NCBI RefSeq assembly: GCF_035083965.1
Contig: NC_089738.1
Coordinates: 282,501-346,500 of the forward strand
From: Branchiostoma lanceolatum
Lineage: Eukaryota; Chordata; Leptocardii; Amphioxiformes; Branchiostomatidae
Length of the DNA: 64,000 bases
Direction of reading: 5' to 3'
Shown: one piece after another, positions 36,770 to 47,783 of the stretch
How positions within the stretch are numbered: the stretch's first letter is position 1
Layout of the letters: each line of letters opens with the position of its first letter
Made by a program: the position numbers and the translations under genes
The notes under the pieces: generated by a model
The model's database searches: none
Told to the model about the DNA's origin: nothing
Seen by the model: the letters and a program-made list of their open reading frames with translations, nothing else

Positions 36770-37130
36770 GTGAGCACGAGAGCGGTCACCTGTCCCAGGA
36801 GGTACCCATGAGTCCCCGGCTGCAGAGGAAGCTGAAATGCGCCGTGCTCTACGCTGATTGGCGGGAAGACAGCCAGTTCTGCCACCGCGATGACGTTACG
36901 ACCAATCAGAAGGCTCGCTTCTCCTGGTTCGGGCAGGAGGATGACGACGACCTTGATTACGTCAGCGAGGTCAAGGTCTGCTGTGCGGTTCTTGAAGGTG
37001 TGTGGAGAGAAGAGGGCGGATTGGTGGAGAACCACGTGACCAGCAGGACAGCTGGTGATGACGTGATTGAGTCATACTACCCTGGAAACGGGCGCAGGAA
37101 CGGCATCCAGTCTGGGAACGAGAGCTGAGC
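36770..37130 (+). other. GC-rich island with overlapping ORFs and CCAAT/CRE-like motifs
   Basis: A plus-strand frame of 106 codons (ATG 36808 to TGA 37128) has GC-rich third positions, while the minus strand is also open in the aligned frame (stop at 36757). The block has three CCAAT or ATTGG motifs (GATTGGCGG, GACCAATCAG, GATTGGTGG) and three CRE-like TGACGT/TACGTCA motifs, so it may be a promoter rather than an exon. No protein family is recognised. Confidence 0.3.
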
Positions 37131-37679
37131 CTAAAGGACGCCCCGAATGTCAAATAAGCTTCATCCGAGTAATTATTGGTATCATGTCTTGTTTTTATAG
37201 TAAACATAAGAAAGAACGATAAAAAACATCCGATCTGTAACACTGTACGGCAACAACTACAATGTGACAGTTTGACAATTAACGGCGGTAGACGACAATT
37301 AACGGCGGTAGACATTCATTTCATATTCATTTCAATACCATATGTTACTATCTCAGATCTGTGTATGTACCTAAAGAACTCAAGTAAAACGCTACTTCAT
37401 GGAGATTTGCTATCATTTGAAGAAAATGGAAAAAAGACATAATGGTCGGCAAGGGTTCTAGTGTTGAATTTTCCACTAGTTTAGTCACAATACCGCGTTT
37501 TTCGACATGACTTGAAGACTGTATATATTGTCGATAAGAGTACTTATGTACTTGATCACAGTGATAGCAGCGAAAATAAAATCTTTATACAGAAAAGAAA
37601 GGATAGAGACCTGTATGATGGAGTGAGTACTTAGAAGCGTCCGAATTTTCAACAAGCTGTAACTTGTCCAACAATATGT

Positions 37680-39482
37680 ATGATTTCTAAATACTTTTAC
37701 GATGCCTTCATACCCTTGTACACAGCCAAGCCCACGGACAAGCCCTGGGTTACACCCCACATCAAAGTCTTGATGACCTTAAGGCAAAGAGCTTTCCATA
37801 GGAATATCCCAGGGGTGTGGAAGTTCTACCGTAACCGTATACAGAGAGAGCTTTCACTCGCAAGGAAGTCCTACTACAAGGACCATGTATCCAGTCTTAA
37901 AACTTCCGACCCCCGACGATGGCACCAGGGAATTATGAACATGGTAAATAAAACCAAACAAGACAGTGTGATTATGATTCCTGGATTGGAGACAGCCGAC
38001 AGCTTTACGGTTGCGAACACCATCAACGCCAAGTTCGCTGCAGTATCCCAGGCCCTGTCTGCGCTGGACACCTGCCAGCTGCCGTCTTTCCTCCCGGCCA
38101 CACAGCAGCTACCCACACTTCATGTCTGGGATGTGTACCAGAGATTATTGGCCGTAAAGAGAAACAAGGCACCTGGCCCGGACGGCATACCCCCTGAGGT
38201 GCTACGGGAGTTTGCATGTGAACTCAGTACCCCCTTTTGTCATCTTCTGAACTCCTCCTACTCAGAAGGTACAGTTCCCAGCCAATGGAAACAGGCAGTG
38301 GTTATTCCTGTCCCCAAGTCCCAACCAGCCAACCTCGAACAGTTGAGACCCATTTCCTTGACATCACAGTTTGCTAAGATCGCAGAGTTCTTTGTCACCA
38401 AATGGATCCATGACGACATTACGTTCGACCAGAGGCAGTTTGGTAGCCTGAAAGGACGATCAACTGTCCACGCCCTTGTAAACCTGACAGACAAGCTTTT
38501 CAAGGAAGCTGAACGCCCATCAACTATCAGCACAGTTGTGGCCACGGATTTCTCAAAGGCCTTTGACAGGGTCCATCATAACACTGTTGTTGACAAGCTC
38601 CTGTCCAAGGGCTTAAGACCAGAGTTGGTGCCGTGGGTGTGTAGTTTCATCTCCGGCAGGAGACAGCGTGTGCGCTACCACCAGTCCCTGTCCAACTGGG
38701 AATCATTGTCGTGTGGAGTTGCTCAGGGGACTCTCCTTGGCCCTATTCTGTTCTTGGTCCTCATCGACGATGCTGCAAGCGACACAACCCATCCTGTCTG
38801 GAAATATGTCGATGACATGAACTTGCTGGAGACAAGAACACTTTGCGAGCTTCCCACCCTACAGAATGCCCTTGATGACCTGCACCTGTGGACACAAAGG
38901 AATTACATGCTGTTGAATGGTGGAAAATGTCTGACCATGCACGTGACTTTCGCCAGAAATCCACCTCAACCACCTCCTCTCCGAATCGACGATACTGAGC
39001 TGGCTGTCGTCCCGAGTCTTAAAGTGCTTGGTCTTACCATCCAGAGCGACCTCCACTGGGACAAACAGGTGAACAACATGGTAGCGAAATCAGGCAGAAA
39101 ACTCTTCCTCCTCAAACGACTGAAGAAGTTCAACCTACCTCAATGTGACTTGGTAGCTATCTATATTGGCTACATCAGGCCAATATTGGAGTATGCCGTC
39201 CCCGTCTGGTCCTCCGGCCTGACCAAGCGCCAGTCTGGCCAATTAGAACGGTTGCAGAAAAGGGCGTGTCGTACCATCATGGGCAACAGCTACACCGGTT
39301 ATCAACATGCACTTGAACACCTCGGACTTTCAACTCTCGCCACCAGACGTGAACACTTGTGTCTCAAGTTCGCTAGATCCCTGATGGACTCTGAGTTTAG
39401 GGACTGGCTACCACCACAAAGGGCCCAGATCACTGGCAGAGTGACAAGGAACAATCACAAACTGAACTGTCCGAAAGTATAA
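37680..39482 (+). CDS. reverse transcriptase of a 5'-truncated CR1-like non-LTR retrotransposon
   Basis: An unbroken 600-codon frame covers the linker and the RT domain. Seen motifs are KAPGPDGIPPEVL (about residues 158-170), LRPISLTSQFAKIAE, DFSKAFDRVHH (catalytic Asp), GVAQGTLLGPILF and YVDDMN (catalytic YVDD), followed by a C-terminal thumb region with SLKVLGLTIQSDLHW and RPILEYAVPVW. This is the CR1/Jockey/L2 arrangement. The apurinic endonuclease domain that should precede it is absent, so the copy is 5'-truncated and the first ATG is arbitrary. The lack of stops implies a recent insertion. The 3' UTR ends near 39790 with AATAAAGTTATCTTGTATCT. Confidence 0.92.
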   Translation: MISKYFYDAFIPLYTAKPTDKPWVTPHIKVLMTLRQRAFHRNIPGVWKFYRNRIQRELSLARKSYYKDHVSSLKTSDPRRWHQGIMNMVNKTKQDSVIMIPGLETADSFTVANTINAKFAAVSQALSALDTCQLPSFLPATQQLPTLHVWDVYQRLLAVKRNKAPGPDGIPPEVLREFACELSTPFCHLLNSSYSEGTVPSQWKQAVVIPVPKSQPANLEQLRPISLTSQFAKIAEFFVTKWIHDDITFDQRQFGSLKGRSTVHALVNLTDKLFKEAERPSTISTVVATDFSKAFDRVHHNTVVDKLLSKGLRPELVPWVCSFISGRRQRVRYHQSLSNWESLSCGVAQGTLLGPILFLVLIDDAASDTTHPVWKYVDDMNLLETRTLCELPTLQNALDDLHLWTQRNYMLLNGGKCLTMHVTFARNPPQPPPLRIDDTELAVVPSLKVLGLTIQSDLHWDKQVNNMVAKSGRKLFLLKRLKKFNLPQCDLVAIYIGYIRPILEYAVPVWSSGLTKRQSGQLERLQKRACRTIMGNSYTGYQHALEHLGLSTLATRREHLCLKFARSLMDSEFRDWLPPQRAQITGRVTRNNHKLNCPKV

Positions 39483-39795
39483 AATAACCAGTACTTGAAC
39501 TCCTGCATTCCATACATGACCCGCCTTATCAACAAGTATGATCAGTGACTTGTTTTTTTCCTGTAAATGTGTCAAACCTTGTATGTAACAAGATACACTT
39601 ATTTTAAATATGCCAGTTTTAAGGTCTTAAGAATACGCAAGATATCGGACGGTATTGCGCCGTCTATTTTGATTGACTAATTGATTGATATGTTTATAAA
39701 TTGACTGACTGATTGATTGATATATTTGTAAATTGGTTTTAATTCAGTGGCAACACTGCGATTTTCAATAAAGTTATCTTGTATCTTGTACACAC
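37685..39795 (+). mobile_element. CR1-like retrotransposon insertion
   Basis: This spans the RT frame plus a ~300-bp 3' UTR with TTGATTGATATAT repeats and a terminal TTGTATCTTGT. The left edge is placed by loss of similarity to the host element and is approximate. A clear target-site duplication was not found. Confidence 0.7.
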
Positions 39796-39907
39796 CATAA
39801 AATCGTTTGATGATGATAATAAAAACAAAGACTCTTCGTAATGCTTATTGCAAACATAAATTTAAACAGCATCGGAACTTAATACAGAATAAATCACATC
39901 ATGGCTC

Positions 39908-40066
39908 ACTTTTCTCAAGAGAGAGTAAGAGAGAAAGAGAGAGAGATGGAGAGAGATGGAGAGAGAGAGATGGAGAGATATCTAGAGGGAGCTAGAGGGA
40001 GAGGGAAGGAGGGGGAGAGAAAGAGAGAAAGAGCAAGCAAGAGAGAGAAAGAGAGGTGTGTGAGAG
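39908..40066. repeat. GA-rich microsatellite
   Basis: Purine-only GAGA/GGAGA runs lie inside the right piece of the split element. Confidence 0.9.
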
Positions 40067-40189
40067 AGTTGTGTTCGTTTCTATGGGTTCTTCGTGTTGA
40101 GTGAACGTCCATGTGTCTTGCTATGTCTTCCATTGGTCAGCACTATGGTTAACCCGAGTTCGTATTTACCCCCACGCGTCGGCTTCATC

Positions 40190-41789
40190 CTCCCAGCAGA
40201 CCCGATATGTTCGTTACCTCCCATAGCCGGGAGGGTTTGCCGAGCATTTCCCGAGCGGGTTTCAGCGCTGATAAAGGAGGGTGGTCGTCTTTGGACGTGG
40301 ATGACATCGGTCCTTTTGTGCCTGCATAGGTCTAGATTGTGCAGTCACAGTCCTAACATTAGACGGGTTTTCACCCGTGTGTATCCGTGGGTTAGAAGGG
40401 CAAAACGTAGCATAGTTAAAATTAGCTTTAACTGGTTCGTTAACCCTCAGAAGAAGGTTTGAATTTGTAAAATCAAGGAATTCTATGGTGTATGCTATCT
40501 GTGGTGACTCAGAGTGAGTCTGGTGTTGTTTTTTGTAGTGTCTTCTACATAATTATAGTGGTGTTTTACCTTGTGCCAAGACGTTTAAAACCATGCATAG
40601 CTCGCTGCATGCTAGCTTTATATGCTTGTTTTCATAACTGGTACATGGTAGAAGTTGCAGTGATAATGCCATAAAGTGTGCTAATTTCCGTGTTTTTGAG
40701 GTGCAAAAATTGGGGGAAATGGCCAAAAAAACTTGATTTGCCTGTTACCATAGCAACAGGGAGTTTTGATCCAAAAGAAAGCTAATTTGAGGGTGTGTGG
40801 ACCAAGTACTATCCCCGTGCAAAATATGAGCCAAATCGATTTTTTAACCCTGCCACCATTGTTTGATCCTTACAGACATTTGCTCTTAAATACTAGACTG
40901 TGAAGTCCTAATATACAGTCTATATAGTAATAATCAAGGCGATTGGTGCGAAACAATAAGAATAAAGCAATGAATATTTGCCTGAACATTGCATGCAATA
41001 GAAGTATATTTCCAATATGAATTTTATTTACATGATTGCTAGACCCTTTACCAGACTCTACGAGTTGGAATTTTTGGCTTATAATGTGTTTTCTCTCTGA
41101 TGGAAAATACAACTGATCTGCCATTTTCTTTCCCGGAGCCATCCGCAAACTTGGCAAACTGAAAATAGAGACACGATACCAGGACTGAGGTCTGATCCAA
41201 TGGTTAACCCAGGAGTATACAGTTGTATGCATCACCTGCGCGTAGTACAGGACCTGACACGTGAAAAACCTAATCTTGGAAGCAGGCTCTTCTACGGGCG
41301 CGCTGTTTTCTGGTTGCTCTTGTGTTCTGATGGTTACACATTGCATGAACATCGGCAATATCAGGGAAAACTGAAACCATTAGATTCGGTAGAAATTTAT
41401 GAATTTGTCACTCATCAAGGCCGCCGTAAAACCTGAATTGGGGGCTATAAAAATCGTACGACGATGGATGAAATTTTGAACATGTTCAAGATCCTTTTTA
41501 TAAGCTCTAATTTCCGTCGGCGATGACTGAGTTCTACGTGCGATTTACCTGCGATTGACCTACAGTTGGTACACTAAAAAAAACTCGTACGATCTACTAC
41601 CTATGATATATTTGACCACGACTTTATATATCTTAACTATTGCACCAGGTTTTTCCCAAACGAACGGCGCTATTATGACGGATAAAAACCCATCGCATGT
41701 TCGAAGTGCGATGTATGTGACCGTAGCGGTACACACGATCGGAAAGTCTTAGTTGAATATTTTGTCAATCAATGTTGACGACTGTATTA
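40190..41789. other. intergenic, no supported gene
   Basis: Near 41450-41730 there are ATCGTACGA and GCGATGTATGTGACCG motifs that recur in inverse orientation near 34707-34760, so part is transposon-derived. Confidence 0.45.
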
Positions 41790-42691
41790 CATAATGTTTT
41801 ACACATACAACAAACACAGCTTTACTACATGACCTACATGATTCCGTACACGTGGAAGAAACGCAGCAACTGTATGACATCATAGACGTGGAAGAAATAC
41901 AGCCGTACAATATGGTGTCGGACATGATGTCGGACACGTGGAAGAAACACATGTACGGCTGGTTAATATATAACTTCGTACAGGTGGAGGAAACACAGAG
42001 TAATTATACTATATGATTCCGTACTCGTGGAAGAGACAGAGTTGTACTACGTATATGATATCGTACACGTTGGTGAAACACAAAATATTGTAATATATGA
42101 TTCCGTACACGTGGAAGAAGATATCGTACTTTTGAAGAAACACAGTTGCACTATATGATATCATACATTTGAAGAAACACAGTTGCACTATATGATTGAT
42201 ATCGTCCACGTGCGAAGTAACACAGCTGTCTATATGATTCTGTACACGTGGCAGAAATAGCTGTCTATATGATCTCGTACAGGTAATCAAGTAACACAGC
42301 TGTCTACACATTGTATATGATTCCGTGCACGTGGCAGAAACAGCTGTCTATATGATCTCGTACACGTGGTCAAGTAACACAGCTGTCACAGTGATGATTC
42401 TGTACACGTGGCAGAAACAGCTGTCTATATGATCTCGTACAGGTAATCAAGTAACACAGCTGTCTACACATTGTATATGATTCCGTGCACGTGGAAGAAA
42501 CAGCTGTCTATATGATCTCGTACACGTGGTCAAGTAACACAGCTGTCACAGTGATGATTCTGTACACGTGGCAGAAACAGCTGTCTATATGATCTCGTAC
42601 AGGTAATCAAGTAACACAGCTGTCTACACATTGTATATGATTCCGTGCACGTGGAAGAAACAGCTGTCTATATGATCTCGTACACGTGGTT
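41790..42691. repeat. tandem array with 160-bp higher-order unit overlapping the 3' end of the mosaic gene
   Basis: About 40-bp subunits contain GTACACGTGG, CAGCTGTCTATATGATCTCG and AAGTAACACAGCTGTC. From 42236 they form 160-bp blocks (GATTCTGTACACGTGG at 42236, 42396 and 42556). The left part (41790-42235) is more diverged. The last subunit (about 42650-42691) contains the final codons and stop of the adjoining gene. Confidence 0.9.
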
Positions 42692-45600
42692 GGCCCAGAC
42701 GCCGCCCTTCCCGGCCGGCCCACAGCGGCGGGACGGTCCGTACTGCCGGTAGGCTTGTCTGGCAGCAGACGAGGACGCGCACCAACCTCCGTCTTGGAGA
42801 GCAAAGACGTCATAGCCTCGGTCTCTGGCCGCTTGATAGCACTTGTCTATGGCGTTTTCCCGGAGGCGATATGGATCTTGTAGCCTGGGATCCAGCCCTT
42901 CTAGAGGGGGGATAGCACGGATGTTGCTGTCTGTCCAGCAGCCCAAGCTTCGGTACGTGACTGGAAAGGCGGAGAGCACACAGCAAAATAATAATAAAAA
43001 AACTCAATTGCCTTCTTAATATAAAAACATTACCTAAAAAATAACAAGAGTCCGTAGGACACAATTCTCCGTGAAGTATTTATAGTCTGTACATTGTGGG
43101 TGAGGTGTTTGTTAATTTCCTTTGCTAGTGACCTGCTCAGTTGTAAGATAAATGCATGAAATGGATCTTGATGTAAGGTGTGGAGTCACAGACAATTTAT
43201 TTTTAGAGCCTGGAACTGAAACAGGATGACACTCAGGCTAACATGCCCATGCAGCAACGGAATCGTGGGTTGTAAGTGGTACCAGGTGTGAAAAGTGCAA
43301 AGTTTTGATAAGCGGTAATTAAAGAATTAAAAGTATTGACCCACACAAATTACATTTCTGTACAGTCCAAGTAGTGTTTTATAGCAAGTAAAGATAAGGT
43401 GTTTATTTATCTTTTTCTTTCAATACAGGAGGGGTCAACCTGCTGAAAAGTACGTTTTTACAGCACGGCACAGATAGGATCTAGAAATTCCGGGAAAAGT
43501 CACAAATTTAGATCTAGATAGCTTCTTTTGAAGATTATCAACGAACCATTCAGCCTTAAAACTAAGATGTTTCAGAAATCACAAATGTGCAGTAAATTCT
43601 CTTTCCACAATTTATTGCAAGCATGCCTGATCTATAGCTATCAACCTATTTTGAATTATCGTAACATTTCTCGAGGGTCAAAGGTCACCGGATCTGTCAA
43701 TCCACCCGGAAGACACAGTCTGGCCGCGGCCGCGGGCACTTTTCGATTTTCTGAGGGACATATCTCAGCAATCTTTCATCCCCTGCGTACAATTTTTACA
43801 TTGTCACAGCCTCCGTATTACAAACTACAAGTGTGGTAAGTTTGAAGGGCCAGAGGTCTCCCATTTTCACACTGTCCGTAAAAGTGCACCGTCCGTCGCG
43901 TGCGAATATACTAGCATGCGAGCTGCGAGTGGACACGGCATACTTAATACACAGACAGGAGGTCACTCTGCACATGTTCGCAGCCAAAACTCACAATTCC
44001 CGTTGCCGCATTGGTATGTAACTTGGTATATCGTTTGCTAGGTTGCGTGTGGTGATGCACGTTGTCTATTTTACAATGCAACAGTGACTATACGATCACA
44101 GTAAGTAGGAAAGATATATACCCCGTATCTGCCTGAAGTATTCTACTCAAGCGGAACGGATTATAGAATGGTGTCTATGGCAGGCCAGTGGCTCTACCAT
44201 TAATCGTAGGGGTGCAATTACGATATTGTATTGACGATAAAAGTAGTTACGGTGTAACTAAGACATCGTGCATCACCACGACCAACCAGGCAAACGATAT
44301 GTTAAGTTACACACCGATGCGACGACGGGACCGTGAGTTCTAGCTGCGAACGCGCAAGCAAAAGCATTCCCAATACCCCCAGAAGGAGGTCACACCTCCT
44401 TCCCGGAGTAATGAAGGCATGTATTATATATCATTATGATCCGTAAAACGTTTTGTAGGGAAAGAGTTAACCGTAACCTGTGCCTATTTTGAACATAATA
44501 TACAATGCAGCTCAAAGCTCAAACAGTCATGTAATTTAGAAACAACAGAAATCTGTATGACAGAGATACAAATAACAGAAGCACGCCCACCATCGGCGCC
44601 TGTTGGCTGTTGGCAGCAGTCTATACAACATTTCCTGTTGACCGGCCCGCCGCACAGCCCGTTCAGGTGGCGGCCCGGGCAGGGCAGGTCGTCAAACTGG
44701 CACACCCCGCCCATGGCCCGGCACGGCTCGTCTGCAACACACGGGGCGGAGGTAAACTGCGCCAAAGTGCGCAAGAACATTTGTGCGAACTTTGCTAATT
44801 CTGCCAATTTTCCCTCTATAAGAAGCTTGAATGGAGCCCCCAGGCCAGAATGTCTCATTCTTTATTTGAAATCACAGCTTTGCCAATGAATTAAAGACAA
44901 CTTGAATGATGGAATGATAAAGTTTCACCAAAAAGCCTTTTGTCCCGTTTTGTAAGATCCACCCACAAATCAAATATCATCGCAGTACATCTGTACCTTC
45001 TCGAGTATTATGCTGGCAGAATCATACGAAATCACAAACATACCAGCAGACAAACAGAATCATCGAAAAGGATACTTCCGTTCACCCGTTGGGTGAAACA
45101 AAAATTGTGAGACTAAGAGGCAATCTTATGTCTCATTATGAATCATATTCGGCCAAAATTGACCTTAAGCATGTGTTACTGTTAGCCTGAAATCCAGGAG
45201 TATTAACGATGACCGCGCCTTGATTATTCTGTGGGCACCAATACGTACACGGCGCTATTATATTACGCCTGTGTTCAGACTACCTTGTGGTGCACAGCAC
45301 GTGAGGTTGCCTCCACACAAGCCTGGTACGAACGGGCCCGCACAGAAGTCTGCATCACTGGTGCACACACCGCCGATAGACCGGCACAGCTGGTTCACGT
45401 CTGCAGGGAACGGAAAACAAAGCATTATGAGCAGTACACGGAAAACGAGCGTGGCAAGAGTTCAGAGATCTCATACCTCCGCGTGATATATTTGAACTTT
45501 GCAAAATTCCTGATCTATATTGTCGCATTTCTTATTCAAATAAAATTCTCGTTAGCATAATCTATTGATGCCTGTATCGTATTGTATGTATGTATGAGAT

Positions 45601-47103
45601 TTCTATTCTTTGGCAGAATTTTCCCAAATCATTAATTATGCAAATGACTTCCACATATATGCAATCTTACATTAACTGATTTATGCATGTCAACATAATG
45701 AAATTCCCATCATTTACTACAAGGCAATTGTGACACTTAATAATGCAAATTAGATCACCATTTGCTCCATCCATCCCATAGCTATCACAGCTGATACACA
45801 CCGCAGAGATCTTTCACCAGCATGCTGGCGATGGCGCACGGGCTGTCCTGGCCCAGCTGCACGACCCGGGCGGGGTTGTCTGTGATCGTGTCCAGCTCGC
45901 TCCTGTCCACAGCTCGGTCCCGCCCGGCAGCGATACTGTACAGCTCCATCCCACAATCCCGCGCGGCACGGGCACTTTCTGCAAAGTTATCATGGACCTA
46001 GCAGAAGGTGTAACGATAAAGTCAATTACAAGAACAGCTGAACATCAGTGGTAATACACACGGACATTGTTACAGTGTTGATGGATGGGGGTAAATCATT
46101 TGTGCAGGAAAAATATTTGAAATGTAGAGCTTGAAATAATTCGAGAAAGGAAAATACATGATGTGTTCACCAGTAGATAGATACAGTTTCACATCATAAA
46201 ATTAATATACCGTTATTTGTAGATGACAACCATCTGCAAGTCGACGTCCATCTACAAGTGCATACAGAAGGATGGGGTTGGGTTCGCCTATGAATGGGAC
46301 ATCTGTGTTGTACCAATGAGCTGTAAAGCGGGTAATGCATTGGACGGCGCCGAATTGCGCTTTCCCCAAGGGTTCATACTGACGTGAGACGCACAGTACA
46401 GGTGAAATATGTGATCTCTACAAAATGGTCAAGCCTGGGTAACTTTATTGGAAATCGCAGTGTTGCCACAGATTTGAAAACTAATGTACACTTATTAGGA
46501 TTCATCAAAAAGGAATATATATCAAATGATTGAGCCATTTTGCGCCCATTTGAGCCATTTAGAAATGACAAATTTGGAAACTAAAAACAACGTAATTTCA
46601 GGCTACAAATTGGCGCTGATTGGCGAAATTTTGCGAATGCATATCGCACTTGGGCGCAGTCCAGTCAGATACGCCCTTAAAACAGCTGGTTTCTACTGAC
46701 TGCTCTGTTATTAACTAATGTCCAACCATGCAGGTGTTTGAATCGGGCTTTGCATGTTTCTAGAGGTACGCGATCCGAACCGTTCCTCTCGACAGACGTG
46801 CAACCCAAGTCTAAGTCATATATATGCTTGGAGACGATGGTTAGTCCCAATAAAGGGTGAGTTTACCTGCTGCCCTTCCACGTCCAGCCGGGTCCGCCCG
46901 TCAGTCACGATCACTGCCGCTCTCGGCACGTAACCGCGAAACGGAATCTGATCAAAAACACGGGGAATAACGGCGTGCTTCGATTTGTACGTGTGTGTAT
47001 GTGCATATGCATGTGTATATGTTTGTACGCGCGCGCGCGTGTGTGTATGTGTGTGTATATTTGTGTACATGTAATCATATTCATGTCTGTGTGTTTATGT
47101 GCA

Positions 47104-47155
<52 letters not shown>

Positions 47156-47656
47156 GATGTGTGTTTGTTCATGTGTATTTGTGTGACCGTGTGAATGTGC
47201 TTGTTTGTATGCATATATTTGTGAATATTTTCCAGCGTGAGCATGCATGTGTATGTATATTTGTGTCTGTGTGCAACTAGTGTGTGTGTACGTATGTGCA
47301 CGTGTGGATATGCATGTCTGTATGTGTGTGCATGAGTGTATGTGTGTGTGTATGTATGTGTGTATGTGTGTGTGTGTGTGTGTACATGTTTTCGTGCATG
47401 TGTGTGTGTTTGCGTGTGTGGGTGCACGTCTGTGTGCATATGCATATGTGTCTGTGCATATATGTACGTGTGTGAATGTATGTACATATGTGTCATGCGT
47501 GTACATGTGTTTACATATATGTATATATACATGCATGCATGCATGTGTTCGAATGTACATATGTGCGTGTGTGTGTACAATGTATGTCGGTGTGCGTGTC
47601 TGCGTGTGTGTGTGTATGGCTGTGTGTGTGTGTGTGTGTGCGCGTATGTGTATGTG

Positions 47657-47699
<43 letters not shown>

Positions 47700-47706
47700 A
47701 TGTGTA

Positions 47707-47783
<77 letters not shown>

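Larger units (their letters stand above)
37485..40185. mobile_element. diverged copy 3 of the 34.6-kb element, split by a retrotransposon
   Basis: The left piece (about 37555-37630: CACAGTGATAGCAGCGAAAA, GGAGTGAGTAC) matches 35076-35135. The right piece (about 39800-40185: GCTTATTGCAAACATAAATTTAAAC, then GGTCAGCACT and AACCCGAGTTCGTAT) matches 35260-35340 and 36310-36345. The CR1-like element lies between them. Confidence 0.6.
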
